Numbered from the stretch's first letter, positions 17,320 to 26,567 are shown. The stretch: 64,000 bases of DNA from Pseudotabrizicola alkalilacus (GCF_003443995.1 NZ_QWEY01000001.1:744001-808000), one strand, 5' to 3'. The notes: generated from the letters alone by a model not told the origin. Program-made: numbers and translations.

Positions 17320-18229
17320 CGCAACCATTCCCGCCAACACCCGCACCGATGCCGAACCGCGTGGCGCAAAACCCAAGCGCGCGCTTTCTGGCCGCAACAT
17401 CATGATCTACGGCACGCTGCTGGTGTTCAGCCTGTATTATCTGCTGCCCCTGTGGGTGATGGTGATGACCAGCCTGAAAGGCATGCCGGAAATCCGTATG
17501 GGCAATATCTTTGCCCCCCCGGTCGAGATCACCTTTGAGCCCTGGGTCAAGGCATGGTCGCAGGCCTGCACCGGCCTCAACTGCGATGGCCTGTCGCGCG
17601 GGTTCTGGAACTCGGTCCAGATCCTGATCCCCTCGGTGATCCTGTCCATCGTGGTGGCAAGCGTCAACGGCTACGCCCTGACCTTCTGGAAGTTCAAAGG
17701 CTCTGACATCTTCTTTACCATCCTGATTTTCGGGGCCTTCATCCCCTATCAGGTCATGCTCTACCCCATCGTGATCCTGCTGCGCGAAATGGGTCTCTAT
17801 GGCTCGCTCTGGGGTCTGGTGCTGGTGCATACCATCTTTGGCATGCCGATCCTGACGCTGCTGTTCCGCAACTATTTCTCGACCATCCCCGAGGAGTTGT
17901 TCAAGGCCGCCCGCGTCGATGGCGCCGGGTTCTGGTCGATCTATGCGAAAATCCTGATGCCGATGAGCCTGCCGATCTTTGTCGTGGCGATCATCCTGCA
18001 AGTCACCGGAATCTGGAACGATTTCCTGTTCGGCGTGGTCTACACCAAGCCCGACCTTTACCCGATGACGGTACAGCTCAACAACATCGTCAACTCGGTG
18101 CAGGGGGTCAAGGAATACAACGTCAACATGGCCGCCACCCTGCTGACCGGGCTGGTGCCGCTGTTCATCTACTTTGTCTCCGGCAAACTCTTCGTTCGCG
18201 GCATCGCCGCCGGTGCTGTGAAAGGCTGA
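17312..18229 (+). CDS. Carbohydrate ABC transporter permease (MalG-like)
   Basis: 305 aa with six predicted membrane segments. The EAA loop is PEELFKAARVDGAGFWSIYA near 196-215. The ATG at 17312 lies inside the end of the upstream permease and has GGAGG about 9 bp before it. It partners with the MalF-like protein and the ATPase encoded 6 bp downstream. Confidence 0.92.
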   Translation: MVDATIPANTRTDAEPRGAKPKRALSGRNIMIYGTLLVFSLYYLLPLWVMVMTSLKGMPEIRMGNIFAPPVEITFEPWVKAWSQACTGLNCDGLSRGFWNSVQILIPSVILSIVVASVNGYALTFWKFKGSDIFFTILIFGAFIPYQVMLYPIVILLREMGLYGSLWGLVLVHTIFGMPILTLLFRNYFSTIPEELFKAARVDGAGFWSIYAKILMPMSLPIFVVAIILQVTGIWNDFLFGVVYTKPDLYPMTVQLNNIVNSVQGVKEYNVNMAATLLTGLVPLFIYFVSGKLFVRGIAAGAVKG

Positions 18230-18235
18230 CCCCAT

Positions 18236-19315
18236 ATGACCAACTCGATTGAAGTCAAAGACCTGACGCTGAATTTCGGGGCGATTTCGGTTCTGAAGAA
18301 CATGAACCTTGATGTGGCCGAGGGTGAATTCGTGGTGCTGCTGGGGCCGTCGGGCTGTGGCAAATCCACGCTTCTGAACTGCCTTGCCGGATTGCTGGAG
18401 ATCACCGACGGGCAGATTTTCATCAAGGGCAAGAACGTGACATGGGCCGAGCCGAATGAGCGTGGCATCGGCATGGTGTTCCAGTCCTACGCGCTCTACC
18501 CGCAGATGACGGTGCGCGGAAACCTGTCCTTTGGCCTGAAAAACGCCAAAGTTCCCCGCGCCGAGATCGAGGCAAAGGTCGCCCGCGCCGCCGAGATTCT
18601 CCAGATCGGCCCGCTCCTGGACCGCAAGCCCGCCGCTTTGTCGGGGGGCCAGCGCCAGCGGGTGGCGATTGGCCGCGCGCTGGTGCGCGATGTCGATGTC
18701 TTCCTGTTTGACGAGCCGTTGTCGAACCTTGATGCCAAGCTGCGTAGCGAGTTGCGGGTCGAGATCAAGCGCCTGCATGCCCAGCTGAAAAACACCATGG
18801 TTTATGTGACCCATGACCAGATCGAGGCGCTGACGCTGGCCGACCGCATCGCCGTCATGCGCGGTGGCATCATCCAGCAACTCGCCGCCCCGCAGGAAAT
18901 CTACAACCGCCCGGCCAATCTGTTCGTGGCAGGGTTCATCGGCAGCCCGTCGATGAATTTCCTGCACGGGTCCACGGTTGATGGCGGGCAGGCGTTCCGT
19001 CTGGGCGATCTGACCCTGTCACTGGCGGCGTATGAGGGCGGAATGATCGGCACGCGCGACAAGGTGATCCTGGGCCTGCGCCCCGAGCATCTGCTGGTGC
19101 AGGAAACGGCAGAGCCGGGGGTCACGATCCCGGCCACGGTCGAACTGGATGAGCCGATGGGCGCTGACTCCCTCGTCTGGCTGCAGGCGGCGGGCACGCA
19201 GATGTCGGTCCGGGTGCCGGTCGAACGGCGGATGGCGCCGGGCACGCCGGTGCATCTGAAAGTCGATATGGCCAAAGCCAGCCTGTTTGATGCGACCAGC
19301 GAAATAAGGATCTGA
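18236..19315 (+). CDS. Sugar ABC transporter ATP-binding protein (MsmX/UgpC type)
   Basis: 359 aa. Walker A GPSGCGKST near 37-45; Q-loop FQSYALYPQMTV near 82; ABC signature LSGGQRQRVAIGRALV near 136; Walker B VFLFDEPLSNLD near 158; switch His in VYVTHDQIEALTLAD near 190. The C-terminal third is a TOBE/OB regulatory domain (LGLRPEHLLVQE near 279). It energises the CUT1 importer made by the three genes before it. Confidence 0.95.
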   Translation: MTNSIEVKDLTLNFGAISVLKNMNLDVAEGEFVVLLGPSGCGKSTLLNCLAGLLEITDGQIFIKGKNVTWAEPNERGIGMVFQSYALYPQMTVRGNLSFGLKNAKVPRAEIEAKVARAAEILQIGPLLDRKPAALSGGQRQRVAIGRALVRDVDVFLFDEPLSNLDAKLRSELRVEIKRLHAQLKNTMVYVTHDQIEALTLADRIAVMRGGIIQQLAAPQEIYNRPANLFVAGFIGSPSMNFLHGSTVDGGQAFRLGDLTLSLAAYEGGMIGTRDKVILGLRPEHLLVQETAEPGVTIPATVELDEPMGADSLVWLQAAGTQMSVRVPVERRMAPGTPVHLKVDMAKASLFDATSEIRI

Positions 19316-19437
19316 CCCCGCCTCTGACAGCCGCTCTTGTGCCCGGCTGATCCGCTTTCCCCCATCCACGTCAGGCCCGCCGTTCTCACGCGGCACCCCT
19401 GCATGCGGCAACTGATGACACCCGAAAGGATACACGA

Positions 19438-20187
19438 ATGTTCTCGTATCAACTCTACTCCTCGCGCAACTTCCCACCGATGTCAGCCACGTTTGAGATG
19501 CTGGCAAAGGCCGGCTATACCGCAGTCGAGGGCTACGGCGCGCTCTACGCCGATGATGCGGCGGTCGAGGCGACAAAAGCCGGCCTTGCCGCCACTGGCC
19601 TGACCATGCCGACCGGGCATTTCAGCCTTCAGATGCTGGAAAACGAGGTGCCAAAGGTGCTGGAAATCGCCAGATCCCTGAAAATGCAGCGGATTTACTG
19701 CCCTTACCTGTTGCCCGAGGACCGGCCCAGCGATGGCAAGGGCTGGCACGACTTTGGCGCGCGGCTGGAAAAGGCGGGCCACACCTTCCGCGCCGAAGGC
19801 TTTGGTTTTGGCTGGCACAACCATGATTTCGAATTCCGTCCCACCGCCGATGGCGCGATCCCGCAGGAAGAAATCTTTGACGGCGGCCCGCATCTGGAAT
19901 GGGAAATGGATGTCGCCTGGGTCATCCGGGGCGGGGCCGATCCGCTGGCGTGGATCGAGCGTTACAAAGACCGCATCACCTCGGCCCATGTCAAAGACAT
20001 CGCACCTCAGGGCGAAAATGCTGATGAGGACGGCTGGGCCGATGTCGGCCATGGCACGGTCGACTGGCCCGGCATCATGGCCGCGCTGCGCGCCATCGGG
20101 GTCAAGCATTTCATCATGGAACATGACAACCCGTCGGATCACAGCCGCTTTGCCACCCGGTCCATTGCTGCGGCCAAGGGGTTCTGA
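19438..20187 (+). CDS. Sugar phosphate isomerase/epimerase, TIM barrel
   Basis: 249 aa xylose-isomerase-like TIM barrel. Probable metal or catalytic residues occur in FGFGWHNHDFEF near 123-134, WEMDVAWV near 155, SAHVKDIAP near 183 and FIMEHDNPSD near 226. It follows the ABC operon by 122 bp and is 3 bp before a Gfo/Idh/MocA gene. This repeats the enzyme pair on the other side of the locus, although the two TIM-barrel proteins differ greatly in length and sequence. The substrate is unknown. Confidence 0.87.
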   Translation: MFSYQLYSSRNFPPMSATFEMLAKAGYTAVEGYGALYADDAAVEATKAGLAATGLTMPTGHFSLQMLENEVPKVLEIARSLKMQRIYCPYLLPEDRPSDGKGWHDFGARLEKAGHTFRAEGFGFGWHNHDFEFRPTADGAIPQEEIFDGGPHLEWEMDVAWVIRGGADPLAWIERYKDRITSAHVKDIAPQGENADEDGWADVGHGTVDWPGIMAALRAIGVKHFIMEHDNPSDHSRFATRSIAAAKGF

Positions 20188-20190
20188 TCC

Positions 20191-21324
20191 ATGACAACCC
20201 TGGGTCTTGGCATTATCGGATGCGGCAATATCTCGGCGGCCTATCTGCGGCTGGCCCCTTTGTTCAAGGGGCTGGAGGTGCGGGCGGTGGCCGATATGAA
20301 CATGGACACGGCCCGCGCCCGCGCGGCCGAGTTCAACGTGGTGGCGCAGTCGGTCGATGATCTGCTGGCCAATCCTGCCGTTGATGTGGTGATCAACCTG
20401 ACCATCCCCGACGCGCATTATGCAGTCACCAAACGGATTTTACAGGCGGGCAAACACGCCTATTCCGAAAAGCCGCTGGTGCTGACCTTGGCAGAGGGCG
20501 AGGATCTGCGCGCGCTCGCCGCCGCCCGCGGGCTGGCAGTGGGCTGCGCCCCCGATACCTTCCTTGGTGGTGCCCATCAGCAGGCCCGCGCCTTGCTGGA
20601 CGAGGGGAAAATCGGCACGATTACATCCGGTTGTGCGGCAGTGTTGAACTACGGCATGGAACATTGGCACCCCAACCCGGATTTCTTTTTCCTGCCGGGC
20701 GCGGGGCCGATGCTGGACCTTGGCCCCTATTACATCGCCAACCTGATCAACCTGCTTGGCCCGGTCAAACGGGTCGCCGCGCTGACCAGCTCGGCGCAAG
20801 ACGTGCGCACCATCTCGAACGGGCCGCGTCTTGGTGAAACCGTGCCGGTGAAGACGCCGACAAACATCCACGCGCTCTTGCACTTTCACAACGGTGCGAC
20901 CATCAATCTGTCGACCAGCTGGGATGTTTTCCACCACAAACGCAACCATTTCGAACTTTACGGCACCGAAGGCACCTTATACGTCCCCGACCCGAATTTC
21001 TTTGGCGGCACGGTCGAGATCGGCCACAAGGACGGTAGTTTAGAGACGGTCACCCCCTGGGATCACCCGTTTGGCGTCGCCAATCAGGCGCACCCGAAGC
21101 ACGGCGCGCTGGCCAATTACCGCACCGCCGGTCTGGCGGATATGGTTCAGGCGCTGCTGACGGGGCGCGATGCCCGCTGCTCGCTCGAACGCACCCTGCA
21201 CGGGGTCGAGGTGATGACGGCCTGTCTGACCTCTGGCGAAAGCGGGGAGTTTGTCACCCTGACCACCACCTGCTCCCGCCCGGAAGCTCTGGGCATTGCG
21301 GAGGCGCGGGCCTTGTTGGTGTAA
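20191..21324 (+). CDS. Gfo/Idh/MocA family sugar dehydrogenase
   Basis: 377 aa. Rossmann motif LGLGIIGCGNISAAYLRLAP near residues 4-23; catalytic motif YSEKPLVLTLAEGEDLRAL near 91-109 with EKP; GPMLDLGPYYIANLINLLG near 171 in the second domain, where the usual D-x-x-x-H is D-x-x-x-Y. It starts 3 bp after the isomerase stop, so the two are surely cotranscribed. Likely role: redox step on an imported sugar or its keto derivative. Confidence 0.88.
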   Translation: MTTLGLGIIGCGNISAAYLRLAPLFKGLEVRAVADMNMDTARARAAEFNVVAQSVDDLLANPAVDVVINLTIPDAHYAVTKRILQAGKHAYSEKPLVLTLAEGEDLRALAAARGLAVGCAPDTFLGGAHQQARALLDEGKIGTITSGCAAVLNYGMEHWHPNPDFFFLPGAGPMLDLGPYYIANLINLLGPVKRVAALTSSAQDVRTISNGPRLGETVPVKTPTNIHALLHFHNGATINLSTSWDVFHHKRNHFELYGTEGTLYVPDPNFFGGTVEIGHKDGSLETVTPWDHPFGVANQAHPKHGALANYRTAGLADMVQALLTGRDARCSLERTLHGVEVMTACLTSGESGEFVTLTTTCSRPEALGIAEARALLV

Positions 21325-21336
21325 TGCCTTGCAACC

Positions 21337-21392
21337 GGGGGGCTTCGCGCCCCCCGGACCCCCCGCGGAGTATTTGCGCCAAGATGAATGGG
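21337..21392 (+). repeat. Dispersed GGAGTATTT-type 3' repeat, copy 5
   Basis: A GGGGGGCTTCGCGCCCCCC hairpin is followed by GGACCCCCCGCGGAGTATTT and GCGCCAAGATGAATG. It lies directly after the dehydrogenase stop. Confidence 0.7.
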
Positions 21393-21477
21393 GGGGCAGA
21401 GGTTAACAATTCGTTAAATCTTCACAGTCAACTCATTGAAATCATTCATATTAGACTCTTGTAACACAGTGGAACGC

Positions 21478-23049
21478 ATGGCCCAGAACCCTATCCTGCG
21501 CGGCTTTAACCCCGACCCCAGCTTTTGCCGGGTCGGGCAGGATTACTACATCGCCACCTCGACCTTTGAGTGGTATCCGGGGGTGCAGATCCACCACAGC
21601 CGCGACCTTGTGAACTGGAGCCTCGTGGCCCGCCCGCTGAACAGGGCCTCCCTGCTCGATATGCGCGGCAACCCCGACAGCGGCGGCGTCTGGGCCCCGT
21701 GCCTGAGCCATGAGGGTGGTCGGTTCTGGCTGGTCTATACCGATGTCAAACGGCTGGATGGCGCGTTCAAGGACGCCCACAACTATATCACCACCTGCGA
21801 GACTATCGACGGCGACTGGTCCGACCCGTGGTACGTGAATTCCTCCGGCTTTGACCCGTCGCTGTTTCATGACGCGGACGGGCGGAAATGGTTCGTCAGC
21901 ATGCGCTGGAACCACCGCTGGCAAGGGTCCGGCGCGAACCCCGCCAACGACCGGTTCGACGGGATCGAGCTGCAGGAATGGTCGGCGGAGCGGGGGTTGT
22001 TTGGCCCAAAGCACGACATCTACGCGGGCACCGATCTGGGCCTGACGGAAGCGCCGCATCTGTTCCACCGCGACGGCTGGTACTACCTGACCACCGCCGA
22101 GGGCGGCACCGGCTATGATCATGCGGTGACGATGGCGCGGTCGCGTCAGATCGAGGGGCCGTATGAGACGCATCCGGAAAGGCATGTGATCACCGCCAGG
22201 TTCGCCCCGGAAAACCCGATCCAGCGGATGGGGCACGGGCAGTATGTCGAGGGGCATGACGGGCGGCACTGGCACAGCTTCCTGTGCGGCCGCCCGGTGC
22301 CGGGGCCGCGTGGGCCGTTCTGTGCGACAGGCCGCGAGACCGGGCTGGCCGAGGTCGAATGGCGCGACGGCTGGCTGTGGCTGAAGGGCGGCGGGCAGGT
22401 CGCACCTATCGCGCTGCCGTTTGAGGTGCCGCAGGCCCCCCGCGCCGCCATCAGCCGCGATTTCACCGGGCCGGAGCTTCCGCCCGAGTTTCAATGGCTG
22501 CGCACGCCGTACCCGGAGCGGCTGTTCACGCTGACCGGCACCTGTCTGCGGCTGACCGGACGGGAGAGTTTGGGGTCGTGGTGTGAACAATCTCTGATCG
22601 CGCGGCGGCAGGAGGAAAGCGCCTATAGCGCGGCCGCAGTCTTCCGCGCCGATCCGCCGACCTGGCAGCAGGCGGTCGGGCTGACCACTTATTACAATCG
22701 TCACAAGTTCCACGCAGCACTGATCACCCGCGAGGCGGGGGCGCGCGTGGTCAGTCTGGTGTCCTGTCTGGGCGATTGGCAGGGCGAGCAGCTGACGTTT
22801 CACGGGCTGCATTCCTGCCCGGAAGGCGACGTGACGCTTGGGGTACGGGTGAACGGCGCGTCTCAGCGCTTTACCCTGAACGGCGAGGAGATGGGGCCGG
22901 AGCTGGATGCCTCGATCATCTCGGACGAGGGCGGCAAGGGCGAACATGCCAGCTTTACCGGCGCTTTTGTCGGGGTGGTGGCGCATGATCTGACCGGGCA
23001 GGGCTGGCAGGCCGATGTTCTGCGCTTTGATTATGACGACCGGATTTGA
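21478..23049 (+). CDS. Glycoside hydrolase family 43 (beta-xylosidase / arabinofuranosidase-like)
   Basis: 523 aa without signal peptide, so probably cytoplasmic. The five-bladed propeller has the catalytic base Asp in GFNPDPSF near residues 9-16, the pKa-modulating Asp in SSGFDPSLFHDADG near 124-137, and the general acid Glu in LTEAPHLFHRDGW near 190. The C-terminal beta-sandwich (about 330-523) is the XynB-type domain. It would cleave beta-xylosides or related oligosaccharides brought in by an importer; the neighbouring LacI-ABC locus is the obvious partner but has its own promoter. An in-frame upstream ATG at 21436 is less likely. Confidence 0.9.
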   Translation: MAQNPILRGFNPDPSFCRVGQDYYIATSTFEWYPGVQIHHSRDLVNWSLVARPLNRASLLDMRGNPDSGGVWAPCLSHEGGRFWLVYTDVKRLDGAFKDAHNYITTCETIDGDWSDPWYVNSSGFDPSLFHDADGRKWFVSMRWNHRWQGSGANPANDRFDGIELQEWSAERGLFGPKHDIYAGTDLGLTEAPHLFHRDGWYYLTTAEGGTGYDHAVTMARSRQIEGPYETHPERHVITARFAPENPIQRMGHGQYVEGHDGRHWHSFLCGRPVPGPRGPFCATGRETGLAEVEWRDGWLWLKGGGQVAPIALPFEVPQAPRAAISRDFTGPELPPEFQWLRTPYPERLFTLTGTCLRLTGRESLGSWCEQSLIARRQEESAYSAAAVFRADPPTWQQAVGLTTYYNRHKFHAALITREAGARVVSLVSCLGDWQGEQLTFHGLHSCPEGDVTLGVRVNGASQRFTLNGEEMGPELDASIISDEGGKGEHASFTGAFVGVVAHDLTGQGWQADVLRFDYDDRI

Positions 23050-23055
23050 TCACAT
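23044..23055. promoter_or_regulatory. Putative GntR operator, upstream of the GntR gene
   Basis: ATTTGATCACAT surrounds a TGATCA core, 55 bp before the GntR start and overlapping the GH43 stop codon. It resembles the perfect site at 23861. Confidence 0.4.
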
Positions 23056-23109
23056 CTTGATTGCTGCGCCGAACCCGTCATAAGAGGACAAAACGCGACG
23101 GGAGCCCTG

Positions 23110-23769
23110 ATGGACGCGGACAGCCGGAAGATACCGACCCACGAGATCACCTATGCGCGCTTGCGCGACATGATCCTGTTCGGGCATCTGGAGCCGGGGG
23201 CTGCGGTGACCATTCAAGGGCTGATCGCCGATCTGGGCGCGGGCATGACCCCGGTGCGTGAGGCGATCCGTCGTCTGACCGCCGAGGGCGCGCTGGAGCC
23301 GCAGGGCAACCGCCGGGTTGCGGTGCCCGGCATGACCGGGGCGGTGCTGGAGCAGGTGGCCTTTGCCCGGCTGACCATCGAGCCGAAGCTGGCCGAAATG
23401 GCGGCGGCGCATCTGACGCCCGCGCTGATCGGCCAGTTGCAGGCGCTGGACAATACGGTGGACCGGGCGATCCGGGCCGGTGATATTCCGGGCTATCTGC
23501 AATCGAACCACGCGTTCCACTTTTGCCTGTACGAGGCCTCGGGCGCGCCGGTTCTGGTCGATATGGCGCGGTCGATGTGGTTGCGCTTTGGCCCGTCCCT
23601 GCGGGTTGTCTGCGCGCGCTTTGGCTCTGATGCCTTGCCCGACCGGCATTCCGAGGCGCTGGCGGCGATGCGCGCGGGCGATGCCAATGGTTTGCGTGAC
23701 GCGATCGAGCGCGACATTGCCCAAGGGGTGGAGCAGGTGAAACTTGCGCTGGCGCAGGGCGGGATCTGA
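23110..23769 (+). CDS. GntR family transcriptional regulator (FCD domain)
   Basis: 219 aa. The winged HTH (about 10-75: TYARLRDMILFGHLEPGAAV, MTPVREAIRRLTAEGALEPQ) is followed by an all-helical FCD effector domain with FHFCLYEASGAPVLVDMA near 137 and RHSEALAAMRAGDANGLRDAI near 178. The metal-binding His pattern of FadR-C domains seems present. It precedes an aminotransferase gene; matching TTTGATCA-type palindromes occur before both genes, which suggests local control and autoregulation. Confidence 0.9.
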   Translation: MDADSRKIPTHEITYARLRDMILFGHLEPGAAVTIQGLIADLGAGMTPVREAIRRLTAEGALEPQGNRRVAVPGMTGAVLEQVAFARLTIEPKLAEMAAAHLTPALIGQLQALDNTVDRAIRAGDIPGYLQSNHAFHFCLYEASGAPVLVDMARSMWLRFGPSLRVVCARFGSDALPDRHSEALAAMRAGDANGLRDAIERDIAQGVEQVKLALAQGGI

Positions 23770-23814
23770 TCGGAAGCCCGAATGGCCATCGGCCTTCTGT
23801 CGGGTCGCGTCGCG

Positions 23815-23841
23815 CAGTGAGTATTTCGGCCAAGATGAACC
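23815..23841 (+). repeat. Dispersed GGAGTATTT-type 3' repeat, copy 6 (short)
   Basis: GTGAGTATTTCGGCCAAGATGAAC matches only the 3' half of the family; the GC-rich hairpin half is missing. Confidence 0.55.
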
Positions 23842-23860
23842 CCACAGGGATGGCCGGAAT

Positions 23861-23874
23861 AATTTGATCAAATT
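23861..23874. promoter_or_regulatory. Putative GntR operator before the aminotransferase
   Basis: AATTTGATCAAATT is a perfect 14-bp palindrome 80 bp before the aminotransferase start. A half-site-like TTTGATCC follows at 23892. Confidence 0.5.
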
Positions 23875-23954
23875 TCTTGAACCGCGCCGCGTTTGATCCT
23901 ATCCTGTGGTCAAGCCGGGGCCGTATGCCCTGCCGTAACTGAAAGGGCATGGCC

Positions 23955-25346
23955 ATGAACATGATCACCAATCACCTGCCGACCGCCGAGCTTCAGGCTC
24001 TGGATGCGGCGCACCACATGCATCCGTTTACCGATGCCAATGGCCTGGCGACCAAGGGCGCGCGGATCATCACGCGCGGCAAAGGCGTCTGGCTGACCGA
24101 TTCCGAGGGCAACCAGATCATCGACGGCATGGCGGGGCTGTGGTGTGTGAACATCGGCTATGGCCGCAAGGAACTGGCCGAGGTGGCAGCGCGGCAGATG
24201 GAAGAGCTGGCCTATTACAACACGTTCTTCCAGACCACCCATGTCCCGGCCATCGCTCTGGCCGCCAAGATCGCCGAACTGGCACCGGGCGATCTGAACC
24301 ATGTGTTCTTTGCCGGATCGGGGTCCGAGGCGAATGACACCAACATCCGCCTTGTGCGCCGCTATTGGGATGTGAAGGGTCAGCCGGAGCGTCGGATCAT
24401 CATCGGCCGCAAGAATGGCTATCATGGCTCGACCATGGGCGGCGGGTCGTTGGGCGGTATGGCCCCGATCCACGCGCATGGCGGCATGATCGACGGGATC
24501 GTGCACATCGACCAGCCCTACTGGTGGGGCGATGGCGGCGATATGGATGAGGACGCGTTCGGGCTGGAACGTGCCCAGCAGCTGGAAGCCAAGATCCTGG
24601 AACTGGGGGCCGACAAGGTTGCCGCCTTTATCGGCGAGCCGGTGCAGGGTGCAGGCGGCGTGATCATTCCGCCCGCGACCTATTGGCCCGAGATCCAGCG
24701 GATCTGCGACAAATACGGCATCCTTCTGATCGCGGATGAGGTCATCACCGGCTTTGGCCGCACCGGCAACTGGTTCGGCAGCGAAACATTCGGCATCAAG
24801 CCGCATATCATGACCATCGCCAAGGGCCTGTCCTCGGGCTATCAGCCGATCGGCGGCTCCATCGTCTGTGACGAGGTGGCGGCGACCATTGCCGAGGGCG
24901 GCGAGTTCTTCCACGGCTACACCTATAGCGGCCATCCGGTCGCGGCGGCGGTGGCGCTGGAGAACCTGCGCATCCTGCAGGAAGAGCATGTGGTCGATCA
25001 CGTGCGCGACGTGGCGCACCCGTACCTCAAGCAACGCTGGGATGCGCTGGCCGATCACCCGCTGGTGGGCGAGGCAAAGCTGGTCGGGCTGATGGGCTCG
25101 ATCGCGCTGACGCCGGACAAGGCCAAACGCGCCAAATTCCCCGGCGAGCAGGGCACCGTGGGCTTCCGCTGCCGCGAGCGCTGCTTTGCCAACAACCTGA
25201 TCATGCGCCATGTCGGTGACCGGATGATCATCGCGCCGCCGCTGGTGATCACGCCGGATGAGATCGACATTCTGATGGATCGCGCGAAAACCAGTCTGGA
25301 TGAATGCTATGCCGGCCTGAAGGCCGACGGGCTGGTGACGGCCTGA
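23955..25346 (+). CDS. Class-III PLP aminotransferase (omega-amine/polyamine:pyruvate type)
   Basis: 463 aa. Seen: HHMHPFTD near 20, NQIIDGMAGLWCVNIGYG near 55, the PLP phosphate loop FFAGSGSEANDTNIRLVRRYW near 120, GRKNGYHGSTMGG near 150, the PLP Asp in ILLIADEVITGFGRTG near 260, and the Schiff-base Lys in IMTIAKGLSSGYQPIGG near 288. The pattern matches omega-amino acid or putrescine:pyruvate aminotransferases (SpuC-like). The start at 23955 is favoured because GAAAGGG is 7 bp upstream; an ATG 6 bp earlier is too close. Control by the upstream GntR gene is likely. Confidence 0.9.
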   Translation: MNMITNHLPTAELQALDAAHHMHPFTDANGLATKGARIITRGKGVWLTDSEGNQIIDGMAGLWCVNIGYGRKELAEVAARQMEELAYYNTFFQTTHVPAIALAAKIAELAPGDLNHVFFAGSGSEANDTNIRLVRRYWDVKGQPERRIIIGRKNGYHGSTMGGGSLGGMAPIHAHGGMIDGIVHIDQPYWWGDGGDMDEDAFGLERAQQLEAKILELGADKVAAFIGEPVQGAGGVIIPPATYWPEIQRICDKYGILLIADEVITGFGRTGNWFGSETFGIKPHIMTIAKGLSSGYQPIGGSIVCDEVAATIAEGGEFFHGYTYSGHPVAAAVALENLRILQEEHVVDHVRDVAHPYLKQRWDALADHPLVGEAKLVGLMGSIALTPDKAKRAKFPGEQGTVGFRCRERCFANNLIMRHVGDRMIIAPPLVITPDEIDILMDRAKTSLDECYAGLKADGLVTA

Positions 25347-25368
25347 CCATCACGGGCGGCACGCTTGC

Positions 25369-25408
25369 GTTGCTGCTTTCAAAATACTCCCGCCGGAGGC
25401 GTCCCCGG
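25369..25408 (-). repeat. Dispersed GGAGTATTT-type repeat, copy 7 (reverse)
   Basis: The minus strand reads GACGCCTCCGGCGGGAGTATTTTGAAAGCAGCAACG, nearly identical to copy 3. It lies between two forward genes, so it is oriented against transcription. Confidence 0.7.
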
Positions 25409-25532
25409 CCTGCACAGCGCGCAACCTTGACCGGCTGCGCGCTGTTCTCTTTCGCGTGTGTCCATGCGCGGCGCTGCTTGAGGTTGGCGCACGACTTGCC
25501 TACACATAAGGCAAAGGACAAGAGGGCCGATC

Positions 25533-26567
25533 ATGCGCATTCATTCCGATCTTGCCGATACCATCGGCAACACCCCGCTGCTCAAGCTGAAGCGCGCGTC
25601 CGAGATGACGGGCTGCACCATCCTCGGCAAATGCGAGTTTCTGAACCCGGGTCAGTCGGTCAAGGACCGGGCCGCGCTCTATATCATCCGCGATGCGGTG
25701 GCGCGCGGGGCGTTGAAGCCGGGCGGCACGATTGTCGAGGGCACGGCGGGCAACACCGGCATTGGTCTGGCGCTGGTCGGCGCGTCGATGGGGTTCAAGA
25801 CGGTGATCGTCATTCCTGAAACCCAAAGTCAGGAAAAAAAGGACATGCTGCGGCTGGCGGGGGCCGAACTGGTGCAGGTGCCGGCGGCACCATACAAGAA
25901 CCCCAACAACTATGTGCGCTATTCCGGGCGTCTGGCCGAGGCTCTGGCCCGGACCGAACCCAATGGTGCGATCTGGGCCAACCAGTTTGACAATGTGGCC
26001 AACCGTCTGGCCCATATCGAAACCACCGGGCCCGAGATCTGGGACCAGACCGACGGCAAGGTGGACGGGTTCATCTGTGCGGTCGGCTCGGGCGGCACGC
26101 TGGCGGGCGTCGGCATGGCCTTGCAGCCCAAGGGCGTCAAGATCGGGCTGGCCGACCCGGAGGGCGCGGCGCTGCATGCGTTCTACACGACCGGAAAGCT
26201 GGAAAGCCCCGGATCTTCGATCACCGAAGGCATCGGGCAGGGGCGGATCACCGCCAATCTGGAAGGGTTCACCCCCGATTTCAGCTATCGTATCCCGGAC
26301 GCCGAGGCGTTGCCGCTGGTGTTCGAGATGCTGGAGGATGAGGGGATCTGTCTGGGCGGATCGTCTGGAATCAACATCGCAGGCGCGATCCGCATGGCGC
26401 GCGAGATGGGGCCGGGGCATACCATCGTGACCATCCTGTGCGATTACGGCAACCGCTATCAGTCCAAGCTCTACAACCCGGCCTTCCTGAAGGAAAAGGG
26501 CTTGCCGGTTCCGGCCTGGCTCGACTCGGCACCGAAAGCTTTGCCCAGCGTGTTCGAAGACGCATGA
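25533..26567 (+). CDS. cysK: Cysteine synthase A (O-acetylserine sulfhydrylase)
   Basis: 344 aa fold-type II PLP enzyme making cysteine from O-acetylserine and sulfide. PLP Lys in NPGQSVKDRAALYIIRDA near 38-55; substrate loop EGTAGNTGIGLALVG near 72-86 (TAGNT rather than TSGNT); glycine-rich PLP phosphate loop VGSGGTLAGVG near 185. The longer C-terminus and TAGNT loop fit the cysteine synthase A branch common in Rhodobacterales. Its stop overlaps the start of the MscS gene by 4 bp. CysK has been linked to tellurite resistance in Rhodobacter, and trgAB is 14 kb upstream. Confidence 0.93.
   Translation: MRIHSDLADTIGNTPLLKLKRASEMTGCTILGKCEFLNPGQSVKDRAALYIIRDAVARGALKPGGTIVEGTAGNTGIGLALVGASMGFKTVIVIPETQSQEKKDMLRLAGAELVQVPAAPYKNPNNYVRYSGRLAEALARTEPNGAIWANQFDNVANRLAHIETTGPEIWDQTDGKVDGFICAVGSGGTLAGVGMALQPKGVKIGLADPEGAALHAFYTTGKLESPGSSITEGIGQGRITANLEGFTPDFSYRIPDAEALPLVFEMLEDEGICLGGSSGINIAGAIRMAREMGPGHTIVTILCDYGNRYQSKLYNPAFLKEKGLPVPAWLDSAPKALPSVFEDA

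Noticed and set aside
17114-18967. Minus-strand frame of 617 codons opposite the ABC operon
   Set aside because: Antisense to well-supported permease and ATPase genes with conserved motifs.
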